Origin: Bathynomus jamesi
Taxonomy: Eukaryota; Arthropoda; Malacostraca; Isopoda; Cirolanidae
Direction: 5' to 3'
Length of the DNA stretch: 64,000 nucleotides
Assembly (NCBI GenBank): GCA_023014485.1
Contig: JAJOZX010000943.1
Coordinates: 1 to 64,000 of the forward strand
A program made the translations under genes and the position numbers. Of the stretch, positions 10,943 through 22,300 are shown piece after piece; within the stretch, counting starts at the first letter, position 1; every line of letters starts with the position of its first letter. A model generated the notes under the pieces. It was given only the letters and a program-made list of their open reading frames with translations. It did no database searches and was not told the DNA's origin.

Positions 10943-11664
10943 TATTAGGACTCTTAAAGCACACTAACTTTAGTAATGAGAGCAACATTTTTTTGAAAAT
11001 ATGGCAGAAACAAAAAAAAAACAGTATTCTTCTCCCGCCTCATTCAATCAATGGCGTTTCTTGAGCTGAAAATATTACAGATTTATGGAACGATCATTAT
11101 TCAGATACTCTTATTAATGTAAACAAAGAAAATCGAAGTTAATAAGCTTGGTTAATAGCCTAAGTTATTAATTCATAATTGTTCACTGAGTCGTCAAATA
11201 TTATTGAAACTTCAATATAACAGACATTAAACATTTTATTAGTGGTGAAAACAGGGTCCCCTCCTGCATGGTATAAAAAATCTGTCAAGTGAACATTTAA
11301 AATACGCTCAGGAATCTTTATATGTACACATATCACCGTTATACTCTTTAATGTTTAGTCGTTATATCACAGCTGAGCTCATAATCCTTAAGAACAAATA
11401 TGGTCATGTCTTCTCCAGTAATAACTGCGAACCTGTTATAGTTCGAGAAATGTTTATCTAGTCTCAATGATTATTTATGGTTATTTCCAAATCATTTTTT
11501 ATTTAAAACTGAATTATTCAACAGATTTAATTTGGTATATTGAAGGAAGTTTTAAATGTGTTCACTGAAAACAGTTCAGTGGTCTATAGTTGTTTTGGTG
11601 AGATAAATAAGGTTTACGAGAGTCAATCATAAAACCATTGGAAAGAAATACTCCTGTAGATATA
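10943..11664. other. Spacer, nothing recognised
   Basis: AT-rich DNA with no supported ORF, repeat end or RNA gene. Confidence 0.5.
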
Positions 11665-11672
11665 TTTTGAAT

Positions 11673-11976
11673 GGGTCTGTATCGAAGGAGTGACATTTCA
11701 AAGGAGTGACATAACAAAGGAGTGACATAAATACCGTAACGAAGGAGTGACAGAATTGTTAAAATTAAGATTTTATTTCAAAAACTAGAAACCTAACCTA
11801 ACTTAACCTAGCCTAACCTAACCTAACCTAACAGTTGCAAGCCTCTCTTCCCTCTGGATTTGTTCTTTCTTCTTCTTTGTTGGTATTTTCGTGTCACTCC
11901 TTTGAATTTTATCTCCGATTTGTCACTCCTTTGTTATGTCACTCCTTCGTTATGTCACTCCTTTGAATAGGACCGA
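11673..11976. mobile_element. hAT-like MITE with GGAGTGACATAAC arrays
   Basis: The exact 8-bp duplication TTTTGAAT (11,665-11,672 and 11,977-11,984) flanks a 304-bp unit. Near the left end AAGGAGTGACAT repeats four times in direct order. Near the right end the complement repeats four times, so the arrays are inverted to each other. The centre carries CCTAACCT repeats. The termini GGGTC and GGACCGA are weakly matched. The duplication length and the arrays point to a hAT-like origin; there is no ORF. Confidence 0.7.
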
Positions 11977-11999
11977 TTTTGAATAGCCTATGTGTACTG

Positions 12000-12740
12000 A
12001 TGTTCAAATTAAACATTTACAGTCAAAAACGAAAATGTGTTCTCTGATTTTTTCAAATCTTCATACGGAGTACGTCAAGGGTCTTCGCTGTCACCTCAAC
12101 TATTTAATGTATATACTGTTGATCTGTCTATTTTATTTAATGTCAACGTTCGTTGTTTTGTACGTGAAATTAAAATAAGTAACTTAGTTTATGCTGATGA
12201 TAAGTTGTTAATCAGCCAATTCGTTAACAGAGCTAGTGCTTTTTAAATGTGTGTGAAAATTATGCAGAAGAGCATGACATCATCATGTTCAATATCTAAT
12301 ATGAAATAGAAATGATGTGTTTCTATCCCAAACAGTTTCGATAGCAAATTACACATGTATTTAAATTAAATAGTATTGCTATTATTCGGGTCCATGGATT
12401 TAAATAACTAGATCATATTATGTGTACTTCCTTAAGTGATGAGTCCGGGTTGTTTTATAATATTAATAAAGAATACCATAACTTGTGTGCCAAATCAGAT
12501 ATGCTGATAAGGAAATTCGAATATTGTACAATGAGGCAAAAACCAGTTATTTGAAACGTTTTATTCTCATATACGAATATAGTGTCAGCAAGTGTGCGTG
12601 AGCTATTATAAAAACAGAAAAAGCGCTGAACCTGTTGTACAATAAAGCGTTTAGGATGCTACATACATCGCCACGTAGATGTTCGGCTTTCCATATGTTT
12701 GCCCCTCAAAATGTATCGTAGAATGCATACTTTTAAATAT
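12000..12740 (+). pseudogene. LINE reverse transcriptase fragment
   Basis: Starting near 12,035 the plus strand reads SDFFKSSYGVRQGSSLSPQL, then FNVYTVDLS and NLVYADDKLLIS, the RT blocks around the catalytic YADD. Further on, across frameshifts, are NLCAKSDMLIRKFEYCTM (about 12,480) and LYNKAFRMLH.SPRRCSA (about 12,630), typical of the region after the polymerase core. The endonuclease part and the N-terminal palm block are absent. It is a 5'-truncated, decayed copy unrelated in detail to the CR1-like copy at 6-10 kb. Confidence 0.7.
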
Positions 12741-14619
12741 TTCACAAATAAAAACCAGTATTTCTGAATTAAGTGTCTCTTTTCACGATTAAAATAATTA
12801 GAATTTATATATGAAATATTCGTGAAAAATATAAGATACAAAACCAATTACATTATTTGTGATACAAGTATTTTTACTCGCCCGAAAATATAAAATTAAG
12901 GTACTTCTAGAGTTCTTCCATGGTAGAATACTTGTTTAAGTTTTAGAGGTTTTATCTTTAAAATTAGTCAACTGATGCCAAACAAAAATACTTGAACATG
13001 AAGGACCATCTATTGGACGAAATACCAATTAAATCCCTTTTCAGCTAAGTTTCCAATTCTTACACGTTACGCTACAACATATTAAGAGATAATTAATAAT
13101 TAACACTAGATATATTATAATATGACAGATTTCGGTTTTAACTAGGGCATGGTTAATTAATCATTTTTAGGAAAAGTGATGAATGATGAAATTTTCTAAT
13201 TAATCAATGATTAGCTGATTAAAAATTATTAAAAATTAAATACTTCTGAAAAGAGTAAGAAAGAGCTTTATTGTTTCTGTTGCGTGAGATAAGACCGAAG
13301 AAAACATTTTGCTCAAACATTTAGTTTGCTTTAGTTCAAGAAATCAGGCATGGGCGGATTAGACAGTTTATTCATGAAAAAAGGTGCCAAATTCAAATGA
13401 TACATTACAAAATTTAAGGTAAAATGATGGTAAAATTATGAGGAAAATTAATCATTTCCCATCATTTTGTAAAAATATTTTTTTTATTAATTAACGATTA
13501 AATTCGAAACAATGATTAACTGAGTGGGGTTCAAACCTCTGTCTCTAAAGATGTTATTTTTGCCAACCTTGACGTTATCTACTCGTCCACGCTGACTCCT
13601 TTGCATTGTTTATGAATTTACATTCATCAGGAATTATGGCAAAAATATACCTCAAAGATTATTAAAAATAATCATGAAATATAGCATACCATAAATTTCT
13701 TCCAGATTTAGATATTTTTCGAATATTACACGGATAGACTTCATTCACGCAACTCAGAGTGAAAGAAGTCTGAAATGCGACATTTCATGAGTATAAAAAT
13801 TATATATATATGAAGGCTATTTTCATAAAATGTTAAAAAGCGCATGAGTCAAGCAATCCTTTAGTTCAAACCCTGATTCACTCCTTTTGTATATCTTCCA
13901 AAAATTGGTATAAATGAAGAGAGGGAATTTTTATATAAATAAAATGTCACATTCAGTCAAATGTATGTGGGTTATTCGGCTCAAATTTGATTGATCGTTC
14001 ACATCATTTAAGTTTTGTATTTTGTTGTTTTAAAAGTTAAGTTTTCTCATTTACATAATTTTTTAAATTTACTGTTGTACAATTAATTGTATTGTTTATT
14101 ACCTTCAAGCATATTGTACCATTGTAATGGTTAAAATAAACGTAATATAACTGGGTCGCAAGGTTGATATGGCGGGGTATCGGAACAATGTTGATCTGCA
14201 CAATGTCAACACCAAATTTTCTGAACTTGCATAATGTTGAAAATCTGGACCTCATGCATGTCAGTTAAATTCATATTAAGTTAGTCTCATTTAAGTCAGG
14301 TTAGTTAGTTTCGGTTTGGTTAAGTTAGGTTATATTATTTCCGGTTTGGGTTCGCTATGTTAGGTAAGGTCTGGATAGGTTAGGTTAGTCATATTCATTG
14401 AAAATCTGAAATGTATGTTAAAATATTGAACAGACTTCATTTTCATTTTAAATCTATATAACTGCATAAGGTCGAAAGTTGACATTATAAAATTCGATTT
14501 TGTTCATGTCATGCAGCGTGACTCAATGAATCCCAATTATTGAATCGATGGTACTCTATACGAGATTTATCGTGCCAGTAAAGGTTATCAATATATACAG
14601 TGTGTGTATATATATATAT
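12741..14619. other. Spacer with degenerate TTAGG strings
   Basis: Low-complexity, AT-rich sequence. Between about 14,280 and 14,395 GTTAGGTTAG-like words recur in degenerate form, as at several other places. The ORF at 14,037-14,255 (-) shows no motif. Nothing else is supported. Confidence 0.5.
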
Positions 14620-14910
14620 ATGAATAAAACCACGAAGGAAAGGAAACACAGAATGGTGCTCAAGCGCTTTCATCTAATGACATCCTCGGGAACACTGAAG
14701 TAAATAAAGAGTTCAAGACTATATATAGGTTACAAAAAATTTGCATGCTTCTCCCACAATTTTTATTTCTATATTTACTATATATATTTTTTTTTTGTAA
14801 CCTATATTTAGTGTTGAACTCTTTATTTACTTCAGTGTTCCTGAGGATGTCATTAGACGAAAGCGCTTGAGCACCATTCTGTGTTTCCTTTCCTTCGTGG
14901 TTTTATTCAT
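14620..14910. repeat. Inverted pair of Penelope-like terminal repeats
   Basis: Two arms of about 125 bases, left one reversed, face each other across an AT-rich centre. Each contains TGAATAAAACCACGAAGGAA, AAAGCGCTTGAGCACC and, on the plus strand of the right arm, CTGAGGATGTCATTAGACGA followed by AAG. CTGAGGA then GTC-ATTA-GAC then GAAA fits the CUGANGA / stem II / GAAA core of a hammerhead ribozyme. Such motifs are known in terminal repeats of Penelope-like elements. No coding part is present between the arms. Confidence 0.55.
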
Positions 14911-14956
14911 CATAAATATTTTTCACGTGTTACTTTTGTGAAATAATTTTCATATA

Positions 14957-16530
14957 TACAGGGTGTTTCAGGAGGAAAGGTCAATACTTCGGGAGGTGAT
15001 AGTATCGGTCATTGTGAGAAAAAAGTTCATATGAGCATGTGTCTAATTCTGAATGGTTACGGAGATAGAGCTGTTTGAATCTACAAATACAAAAGCATTG
15101 TTAATGGTAATCAAGAAAGAGAAACCAATTCCTGTTTCTAACATTTAATGTTTAAACAGTGGCATTTTGAATGGTATCAGATACAGAAATGACAAATTTG
15201 CTACAGTTTACAATACGTTTTCGAAAATCCCACCGTCAACCTCAATGCACTTTGCAACTCGTGTGCGAAGATCGCGCGTTGTTCGTTTGAGTTGATCTTG
15301 ACGTTCCTTTATGCGGGCAGCAGCATCCAAAATGCGCGCGAGCAATTCGTCTCGTGTATCCACCTTTCTTTTGTAAACTTGACTTTGCATCCACCCCCAC
15401 AAACAATAATCTAACGGAGAGAGGTCTGTAGACCTTGGTGGCCATTGAATGGGACCACCGCGGCCGATCCATCGACCAGGGAAAGTTTGATTTAGGTATT
15501 GCATCACCAGACGGGTAGAATGTGGAGGAGCTCCGTCATGCTAAAAGTACATACCAGCGCGTGTAACCAAAGAAACATCCTCCAATAGTCCTGGCAATTC
15601 ATTTTGCAGAAATTCTAGGTAACTTTGTCCTGTAAGACGATTCTCTAAAGTAACAGGGCCAATCAGCTGATCATCGATGATACCGCACCACACATTGGCA
15701 GAGAAGCGATGTTGAAAATGTGTTTCCACAGTGGCATTTGGATTTTCGTCTGATCACCGATGAGAGTTACGAGTGTTGTTGATACCGTCACGGGTGAAAG
15801 TAGCTTCATCGGTAACCAGTATTAATCGAAGCAATTGGCGATTAGCATTTACCCAATGATAAAATTCCAGTCGCATGGCAGCGTCTCCTGGTTGAAGGTG
15901 TTGTACACGCTGTACATGATATGGATGCAAGCCTTCCTCACGTAATGTTCGCCATACTCTTGTGTGTGGTACACCGAGACGTGTAGAAATTCTTCGTGAG
16001 CTAGTAGTAGGACTACGCTCTACCAACTGAAGAATGTTTTTCACTTCATCCATATCTTGTTGACCTTCACGTTCAGATGAAACATGAGCGCTGGGAAGTG
16101 TACCAATCTCACGCAATGTGTTGAAAACCCTGGTAAACACTCTTCGATCCGGAATTCTGCGGTTCGGAAACCGTCGACGGTATTCTGCAACAGCAGCTGT
16201 TGCACTTCCATCGCAAAAACTGTAGACATACACCATATCTGCATATTCGGCATGTGTGAAGGTGTGTGGCATTCTTAACACTGCTTCAAACACCAGTGTC
16301 ACTCACAACAGTCAGCTGTCGATTGGCTTATGTTACATGCTTACATTACAGCTTACATGGTTCAAGGTTATAGGGGAGGGAAGGGGGAGGAAGAGCTGCG
16401 CGCGCATCAGATTCAAACAGCTCTATCTCCATAACCATTCAGAATTAGACACAGGTTCATATGAACTTTTTTTCTCACAATGACCGATACTATCACCTCC
16501 CGAAGTATTGACCTTTCCTCCTGAAACACC
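14957..16530 (-). mobile_element. DD41D mariner-like transposon, nearly intact
   Basis: Terminal inverted repeats of about 110 bases face each other: GTTTCAGGAGGAAAGGTC at the left and GACCTTTCCTCCTGAAAC at the right. They continue inward through the CACAATGACCGATACTATC region to ATTCAAACAGCTCTATCTCC. A single minus-strand transposase gene lies between. The left end sits beside ATATACAGG, the right end runs into a (TA)n array, so a TA duplication is plausible but not provable. The long arms and low damage suggest a fairly recent arrival. Confidence 0.85.
15208..16302 (-). pseudogene. DD41D mariner-like transposase, two stops
   Basis: The gene reads in one frame from the upstream Met at 16,302, or the better start [13 protein letters not shown] at 16,272, to about 15,208. 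Only two stops interrupt it: TGA at about 15,751, where the context SHR-x-SDENPNA suggests Trp, and TAG at about 15,531, where MYF-x-HDGAPPH suggests Gln. Order of parts: N-terminal helix-turn-helix with [14 protein letters not shown], a second one with [19 protein letters not shown], then the catalytic core. The three Asp are in [15 protein letters not shown] and LSPLDYCLW. The last two are 41 residues apart, wider than the 34 of classical mariner. Confidence 0.85.
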
Positions 16531-16595
16531 ATATATATATATATATATATACAGGGACGTAGCCAGAATTTCGTAGCCCCCACCTGTCTACGTCC

Positions 16596-16641
<46 letters not shown>

Positions 16642-17216
16642 TCACAGTCTCACCAGACGCCAGGTGGACCATGATGTCCGTCTGGTGAGAGTCCACGGAC
16701 AAACTCCCTCCATCTTTCGCGATCCATATAAAGTTCTTAGGCTTCCTCCATGATAAAGCCACTTTCCTCCACCAGATGTTTCATTGTCCTCTCCAATCAA
16801 TTCTTGGCCTTCCATTTGGTCTTCTTTCGTTTGCTATTCAATCAATAATTCTTGTCGGATCTCTACCATGTGGTATTCTTATATGCCTATACCATCACAG
16901 TTGACTCTTTTGTATATCTAAAATGACTGATGGCACATTCAAACTCTCTCTGATAATGTTATTTCTCATTCTGTCTCGTTTTGTTACTCCAAGTATTAAT
17001 CTGAGTACCCTTATATCAGCTGTTTGAATTCTACTTTCATTTACGTCTCACTTCCATACAGAAGAATCGGTTTCAAGATGGTCTTATACATTATCAGCTT
17101 AACATTTTGTGGAATGTTTCCATCTTTCAGCAGTGGGTATAATGTTGCCACATTCCGACCAAATTCGGAGATTCTGTGGCTTATTTCTTTCTCAGTGGAG
17201 AGTTGTCACTTATAAT

Positions 17217-17425
17217 TAGAGACTTCAAAAAAGTTCATAAAAATTTTTAGGAACTTTTTTGAACTTTTAGTACTTTTACGAACTTTTTGAACTTTTAATA
17301 ATGTTATGAACTTTAAGTAGTTTTATGCACTTTTTTTGATATTATTATTAATAATATTACAAAAAGTACATAAAATTACTTTAAAAGTTTCAAGGCATTT
17401 TTTATGAACCTTTTTGAAGTCCCTA
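17217..17425. mobile_element. hAT MITE with GAACTTTTT arrays
   Basis: An exact 8-bp duplication CTTATAAT flanks this 209-bp unit (17,209-17,216 and 17,426-17,433). The ends TAGAGACTTCAAAAA and TTTTTGAAGTCCCTA are inverted. The word GAACTTTTT or its complement repeats through the whole unit. There is no ORF. It interrupts the RTE-like reverse transcriptase directly after FKYLGSII. Confidence 0.85.
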
Positions 17426-18504
17426 CTTATAATACTACCAAGGTATTTAAAGCTATCAACTTTTTGTATCTGATTACCATCAATGGAAATTTGTCCCTGG
17501 TCTTGCTCTCTCTTTACTGCAATGTATTCAATCTTCAGGTAACTCATTTTCATTCCATGTCTTTTCAGCAACTCGTCTCACTGTCTCGTAATCAACTGTA
17601 GTCTTTTTCTGGTGCTTTATTGTTCTTCATAGACTTCAAAGCCTGTTTTACCTCCTCTACTGATATTTCCATTTTCTCTCCATTTTGATTATCGTCATCA
17701 TTGTTATCGTGTCCATCTTCGTTGTGATCTTCCATTTGCTGGTTTTTAACAGTTAGTAGCCCTCTAAAATATTCAATTCATCTTCTTTGTATGTCGCCTC
17801 TTTCGGTTAAAATATTTCCTTCTTTATCTTTAATAGACAGTAGTCTACTACAGTACCTCTCATACCTCTACAGCTTTTAGCCAAGCTAAACCTCAGTTTT
17901 CTGCCACTACTAAAATCTTCTCCCAGATCTCTCCCAATTTTTGCCCACATATCTTTCGTTGCTTTCCTCTTGACTTTGATTACTTAATTTCTTTGTATCT
18001 CGTATTCAAGTCTATTCTCATCCGTTCTAACTTTAAGCCATTTGCGAAAAAATATAGTTTTCCTCACAACTGTTTCCTTCACTTCGTCAGTCCACCACGG
18101 TGATTTTTTCTCCCACCCTCCTTTACTATCTTCACTCCGACAATTCTCTCTTTCTTGCAGCTTGTAAACTACCTCTTTCAGCTTTTCCCTTACTTGCTAC
18201 ATATCTTCTGCCTTTTGTCTTTTCCACGTTTCAGACACTACTACTATCATATCCTGCTTAACTTCTTTAATTTTTCCTACACAAACTCTTTTTTTTTACA
18301 GAACTTTTCTGTTTACTTATGGGTAGGATTAACACTTTTGCTTTTATGAACCTATGGTCTGAGTCAAAGGATACGTACGGATGGTATTGTTCTGATATCT
18401 TTCACAAGGGACTTCCTGGTACTCGATGTAAAATCGATCTGAGACATCCGGTCATACAACCCCGGACCAAAAAAATAGAATACTGTCTCAAATGCGCTCA
18501 TGAC

Positions 18505-19208
18505 CAGACACGGGGTTGATTATTAATCATAATCAAATAATCATAATCTATGATGGTGATTATGCAATCATAATCAATTCATAATCAAAATTAGAAAAAT
18601 ATATATAATCATAATCAAATCATAATCAAAATTTTAGAAAATATTATAATCATAATCAAAATTCTGAATGTTATAATCAATGATTATTCAATGATTAAAG
18701 TGTATCATGTAAAATGTAATAAACATATCAATCGTTCATTGTAACTTCACCATGTGATAATGATGGAAGAATAATTTTACGTAAGATGTTTTCTTTTGTG
18801 ACTTTTTGAGTGTAAAATATAGTACATATACTAGAATACTGCTGTATACACTGTACATTTATTCATTAACATATTCTGCTTGTATGCTATTACTCGTGAT
18901 TCCATATTTAAATACGCATAATCAGTATCTGACATGGTAATCATAATTTAATCATATTTAACTGTGGCAAACAAATTCAAATTTTAATCAACATTTTTAA
19001 GCCATGTAATCATAATCTAATCATAATAAAAAACGTTAATCATAATCAAATCATAATCATAAATTTTTCGAGCCCACTAATCATAATCAATTCATAATCA
19101 ACATTTTTGCAAATCCACTAATCATAATCAAATCAAAATAAAAAAAATTCGCACCCCACTAATCATAATGAAATCATAAGCAAATTTTGTAATCAGCCCC
19201 CATGTCTG
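18505..19208. mobile_element. hAT MITE packed with AATCATAATCAAA repeats
   Basis: The ends CAGACACGGGGTTGATTA and TAATCAGCCCCCATGTCTG are inverted with hAT-like CAG...CTG tips. An exact 8-bp duplication CTCATGAC lies on both sides. Much of the 704-bp interior is a degenerate array of AATCATAATCAAATC-like words. There is no ORF. It lies within the terminal repeat region of the Tc1 element, so it is the younger of the two. Confidence 0.85.
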
Positions 19209-19489
19209 CTCATGACCATGATAATACCGTTAAGTTGCACACCTTTATGAGGACTATCGAGTATCTGTGACATCATTATAATAAAAATACACTTTTGTGT
19301 GCCAGTTTTGAGAAAAAAATTAAAATATAGCAAAAACTTTATTAAATAGTGAAAAGTTAATGCATAGCGACACACCAAAATATTAGAATATCCTGTCAGG
19401 TGTAACAAAATACTAGAATAAATTCATTATGTTTGTTGAGTACTACCAACACATTAAAATTTTATCAAAGACTTTTTATCTCTGCGTCT

Positions 19490-19925
19490 CAGTATTTAGT
19501 TGGTTCACCTTAGCCTGATTACGGCCTATAATCGACATGGCATCGAGTCCACAAGCTTCTTGCATTCTTTTGTAGTTATCGATTGCCAGGTTGTCATCAA
19601 ACACCTCTTCAGTTTACTAAGTGTTCCTGGTTTACGCTTTTGGACCTTCTGCTTGGCAATTGCAGAGATTTTCTATCGGATTAAGAGCGGGAAAATTAGT
19701 TGGCCATGAGAGTACATACTTCAATTTCATGAGCATCAAACTATGCAAATGTTGCACGAGCCGGCATAAGCTGGAGCCAAGTCATATTGAAAATTAAATG
19801 GTTTGTCCCCATACAGCTGTTCTGCAGACTCCAGCATGAAGTATTTTAAGATTTCTTGATAAACGTGACTATTGACAGTTCTATTTACAAACACAAGAGA
19901 CCCCACACCATTTGTATTCATGCAA
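19490..19925 (-). pseudogene. Tc1 transposase C-terminal half
   Basis: The clean ORF portion (19,736-19,921) reads NGVGSLVFVNRTVNSHVYQE, LESAEQLYGDKPFNFQYDLA, then PAY. In Tc1 relatives this corresponds to the strand before the second catalytic Asp, usually FQ-D-x-APxH; here it is FQYDLAPAY. After a frameshift VLSWPTNFPALNPIENL carries the third acidic residue (Glu of PIEN), but the Asp usual in SPDLNPIE is Ala. The protein would be inactive. Confidence 0.65.
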
Positions 19926-19954
19926 CCTCACATTAACACAATCGTAGCCTTTAT

Positions 19955-20200
19955 GAAATGGGATTTCGGTCACGAAGACCGAAAATTAAGTCGATGTTAA
20001 ATGTGAAACAAAAGAAAAGACTATTCTGGTGCAAAGAAATAGTTGCATGGGCTGCAAACGAGTGGCAAAAAGTGCTTTTTCTCAGACGAATCAAAATTTT
20101 GTGTCATTTGGTGACAGAGGTCTGCAAGTTTGGGGAAGAAAGTCTGAAATGTATCATGAAAGCTGCCTGAAACGATCGGTCAAATTTGCGACAAGAATAT
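19955..20200 (+). pseudogene. Tc1 transposase middle part
   Basis: RRPKIKSMLNVKQKKRLFWC and EIVAWAANEWQKV precede a block that in the +2 frame reads FSQTNQNFVSFGDRGLQVWG, followed by LKRSVKF. In Tc1 relatives this is KKVLFSDESKF..FG..G..VWR, carrying the first catalytic Asp. It is here damaged to SQTNQ. The piece runs opposite to the C-terminal half 30 bases away. Confidence 0.65.
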
Positions 20201-20895
20201 TTCATGTTGAAGTCTGCAGAACGGCTGTATGGAGTCGAAACATTTATTTTCGATATTCCACATAACGGTGTATAACTTAAAGATATTATCAAGGTCATGA
20301 GCGCATTTGAGACAGTATTCTATTTTTTTGGTCCGGAGTTGTACGTTTGCAGCTATCTATTCCAATGATACCATGTGTACTGATGAGATTGTCTATGTTT
20401 AAAAAAGGTGTTCAGTATTCCCAAAGAGTTCCCAACACAGAACTTCTATTAACATCGCTCCTTCATCGTTTCGCTCACCCACCCCGAACTCTCCCAACAC
20501 GTTCTCTATTCCTTTTCTGTCTGAGCCCACGTGTCTGTTCATATCTCCCATTATAATTAGATCTCCTTCTTCTGGTAATGAATCTATTTTGTCTCATAAT
20601 GTCTTATAAAATTCAACTTTTTCCACTCTAGTTCGTCCCTGTTGAAGTACGTAAACCTAAAAAACGTTTACTCTATTTCCTTCTATTTTTAAGGTAACTA
20701 CAATTATTCTTTCATCTACCATCCTAACATACTCAATTCTCTCTGCCATCTCTGGTGACAAAAGAAAGAATGGCCATTCCTCCCTTGTATCTTTCTGACT
20801 TTCTGACGAATCTTTGTCGATCTTAATTCTACCCTCACGTCTCCTTGCTTGCTATTTGTTTTTGAGAATTATCGTGGTGTCTATTTACTTTTGTC

Positions 20896-20897
<2 letters not shown>

Positions 20898-20966
<69 letters not shown>
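20898..20966. repeat. (TC)n microsatellite
   Basis: About 34 units of CT directly upstream (in minus-strand sense) of the RTE-like endonuclease. A (GA)n run follows at 21,366-21,416. Confidence 0.95.
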
Positions 20967-20969
<3 letters not shown>

Positions 20970-21366
20970 GGGAAAATCATGGAAATTGGGTAAAACGTCA
21001 CAAATAATAAATTTGCTGCTGAACTGTATAATTATTACAACACTGTGGCATTTCCTGGCATTTTAAAACGTTTTAAAACGTTATTGAGTCCCTGCGTCGC
21101 TTTAAAACGTATAAAGTAGAGCATTTCTTGGTTTTCGAAATAATTATCATATTGGGCTGAAATGTGAATATGTTGAAGAGGCTAATGAATAATGAATACA
21201 CAACACATTTCGAGTCGATTGGTCGAGTCGTTTTTGAGTTCGGGGAGAATTTCTGGGAAAATTCCAAGATTTGGAGGAATTTAGGAATGAGAACCATTAT
21301 TCACTGTTTAACGAAGAAACCTGAAATTTTTATTATAGACTTATCAAGATCTAACTGAAGTTTATC

Positions 21367-21421
<55 letters not shown>

Positions 21422-21733
21422 TTTTTAATTACGAACAAAATGTTACTTGAATGATAAAAATCCGTGAATAAAGTAGGTGTCGTAGTTCGAGTTTCAAGTA
21501 AAAAAAGTTACATTCTAGAAATAAAGTATAAAGATGTCAAAAAAAGAATAACCAAGTAAATGTTTAACAACACCTTTTATGAGCTTAATTCTTATTAAAA
21601 ACTCGAACTTTAGACGTTAGTTATTTTACTTTGGTTTTTCTGTAATTCATATTCCATAATCGATGCTTCTCTGCAGTTGTCAACATCATGCACTAAACAA
21701 AATATTCATAGTAAAGATTGATCTTTTTTATAT
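20967..21733. other. Spacer with a (GA)n run
   Basis: No supported gene. It contains TTTTAAAACGTTTTAAAACG near 21,061 and (GA)n at 21,366-21,416. Short overlapping ORFs at 21,073-21,358 show no known motif. Confidence 0.45.
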
Positions 21734-22086
21734 ACAGGGTGTTCCATACGTCCGGTCTCATAAGAATATTTATTTTAAATTAAATTTACAAAAGTAATAC
21801 ATTAGAAATAAAACAAATGTTCAAATTAACGTCTTGTTTTTGCACCTTTTTTTTTTGTTGTAGGTATGGAAGTGAGTTACATTGGTGAGGAAAAGGCCTC
21901 CGCCTCTTTCTCACGAGTGTAACTCACTTCCGTATTAGCCATTGCGTGTTATTCTACCCGCAACAAAAAAAATGGTTCCAAAACAAGACAGCAATTTGAA
22001 CATTTGTTTTAGTTCTAATGTATTACTTTTGTAAATTTAATTTAAAATAAATTTTGTTATGAGACCGGACTTATGGGACACCCTGT
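21734..22086. mobile_element. Foldback MITE with ACAGGGTGTTCC ends
   Basis: ACAGGGTGTTCCATACGTCC at the left pairs with the ACACCCTGT end at the right (GGACTTATGGGACACCCTGT). The arms match through GGTCTCATAA and TACAAAAGTAATACATTAGA. Near the centre one arm has ATGGAAGTGAGTTACA, possibly the remnant of a transposase start. It has the same plan as the unit at 10,549: two copies of one mariner-like 5' end joined head to head. Confidence 0.7.
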
Positions 22087-22251
22087 GGATCTAATATTTC
22101 TTTGATGAATGTTACGCAAAATGACTCCGTAAAGAACGCTTCTCATTACTTTCATTAATTTATCCCTTTAGTTTTAATTGCTTTATCAATTTCTCAGAAT
22201 CCCGAAAGTTCCGGGAATTCAAAATCCCTTTTCTGGAATTAAACACTAATA

Positions 22252-22300
22252 TATCTATCTATCTATCTATCTATCTATATATATATATATATATATATAT
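22252..22300. repeat. (ATCT)n(TA)n microsatellite
   Basis: Five CTAT units followed by TA units, ending at the tRNA-like head of a SINE. Confidence 0.9.

Larger units (their letters stand above)
18457..20341. mobile_element. Tc1-like element, halves inverted to each other
   Basis: Inverted ends of at least 50 bases start CAACCCCGGACC at the left and finish GGTCCGGAGTTG at the right, each next to TA. After removing the nested hAT MITE about 1.2 kb remains, the normal Tc1 size. The transposase does not read through: its middle part (KKVLFSDES-like, WAANEWQKV, about 19,960-20,200) is on the plus strand. The C-terminal part (GVGSLVFVNRTVNSHVYQEI, then LSWPTNFPALNPIENL, 19,490-19,925) is on the minus strand. 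An internal inversion near 19,940 explains this. Confidence 0.7.
16640..20880 (-). mobile_element. RTE-like LINE with nested insertions
   Basis: Minus-strand pieces in proper order: endonuclease N-part with a GDLIIMGD-type motif (20,350-20,880), endonuclease end DSDHRFIKAKVL (about 18,330), linker with WWTDEVKETVVRK and MWAKIGRDLGEDF (17,900-18,110), KSMKNNKAPEKD (about 17,630), then MKMSYLKIEYIAVKREQDQG and VDSFKYLGSII (17,440-17,570), KPILLYGSE-like text near 17,060 and a tail RERWREFVRGLSPDG (about 16,700). The polymerase palm between KAPEKD and KMSYLK is deleted. A Tc1 element (18,457-20,341) and a hAT MITE (17,217-17,425) are inserted. About 2.1 kb of LINE remains. Confidence 0.75.

Noticed and set aside
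11700..11970. CRISPR-like array of GGAGTGACATAAC repeats
   Set aside because: The repeats change orientation in the middle, spacers are only a few bases, and the unit has a transposon target duplication. The sequence is eukaryotic.
14280..14395. Telomere-like TTAGG tract
   Set aside because: The units are degenerate and interspersed. Similar strings occur inside several foldback elements, so this is interstitial repeat sequence, not a telomere.
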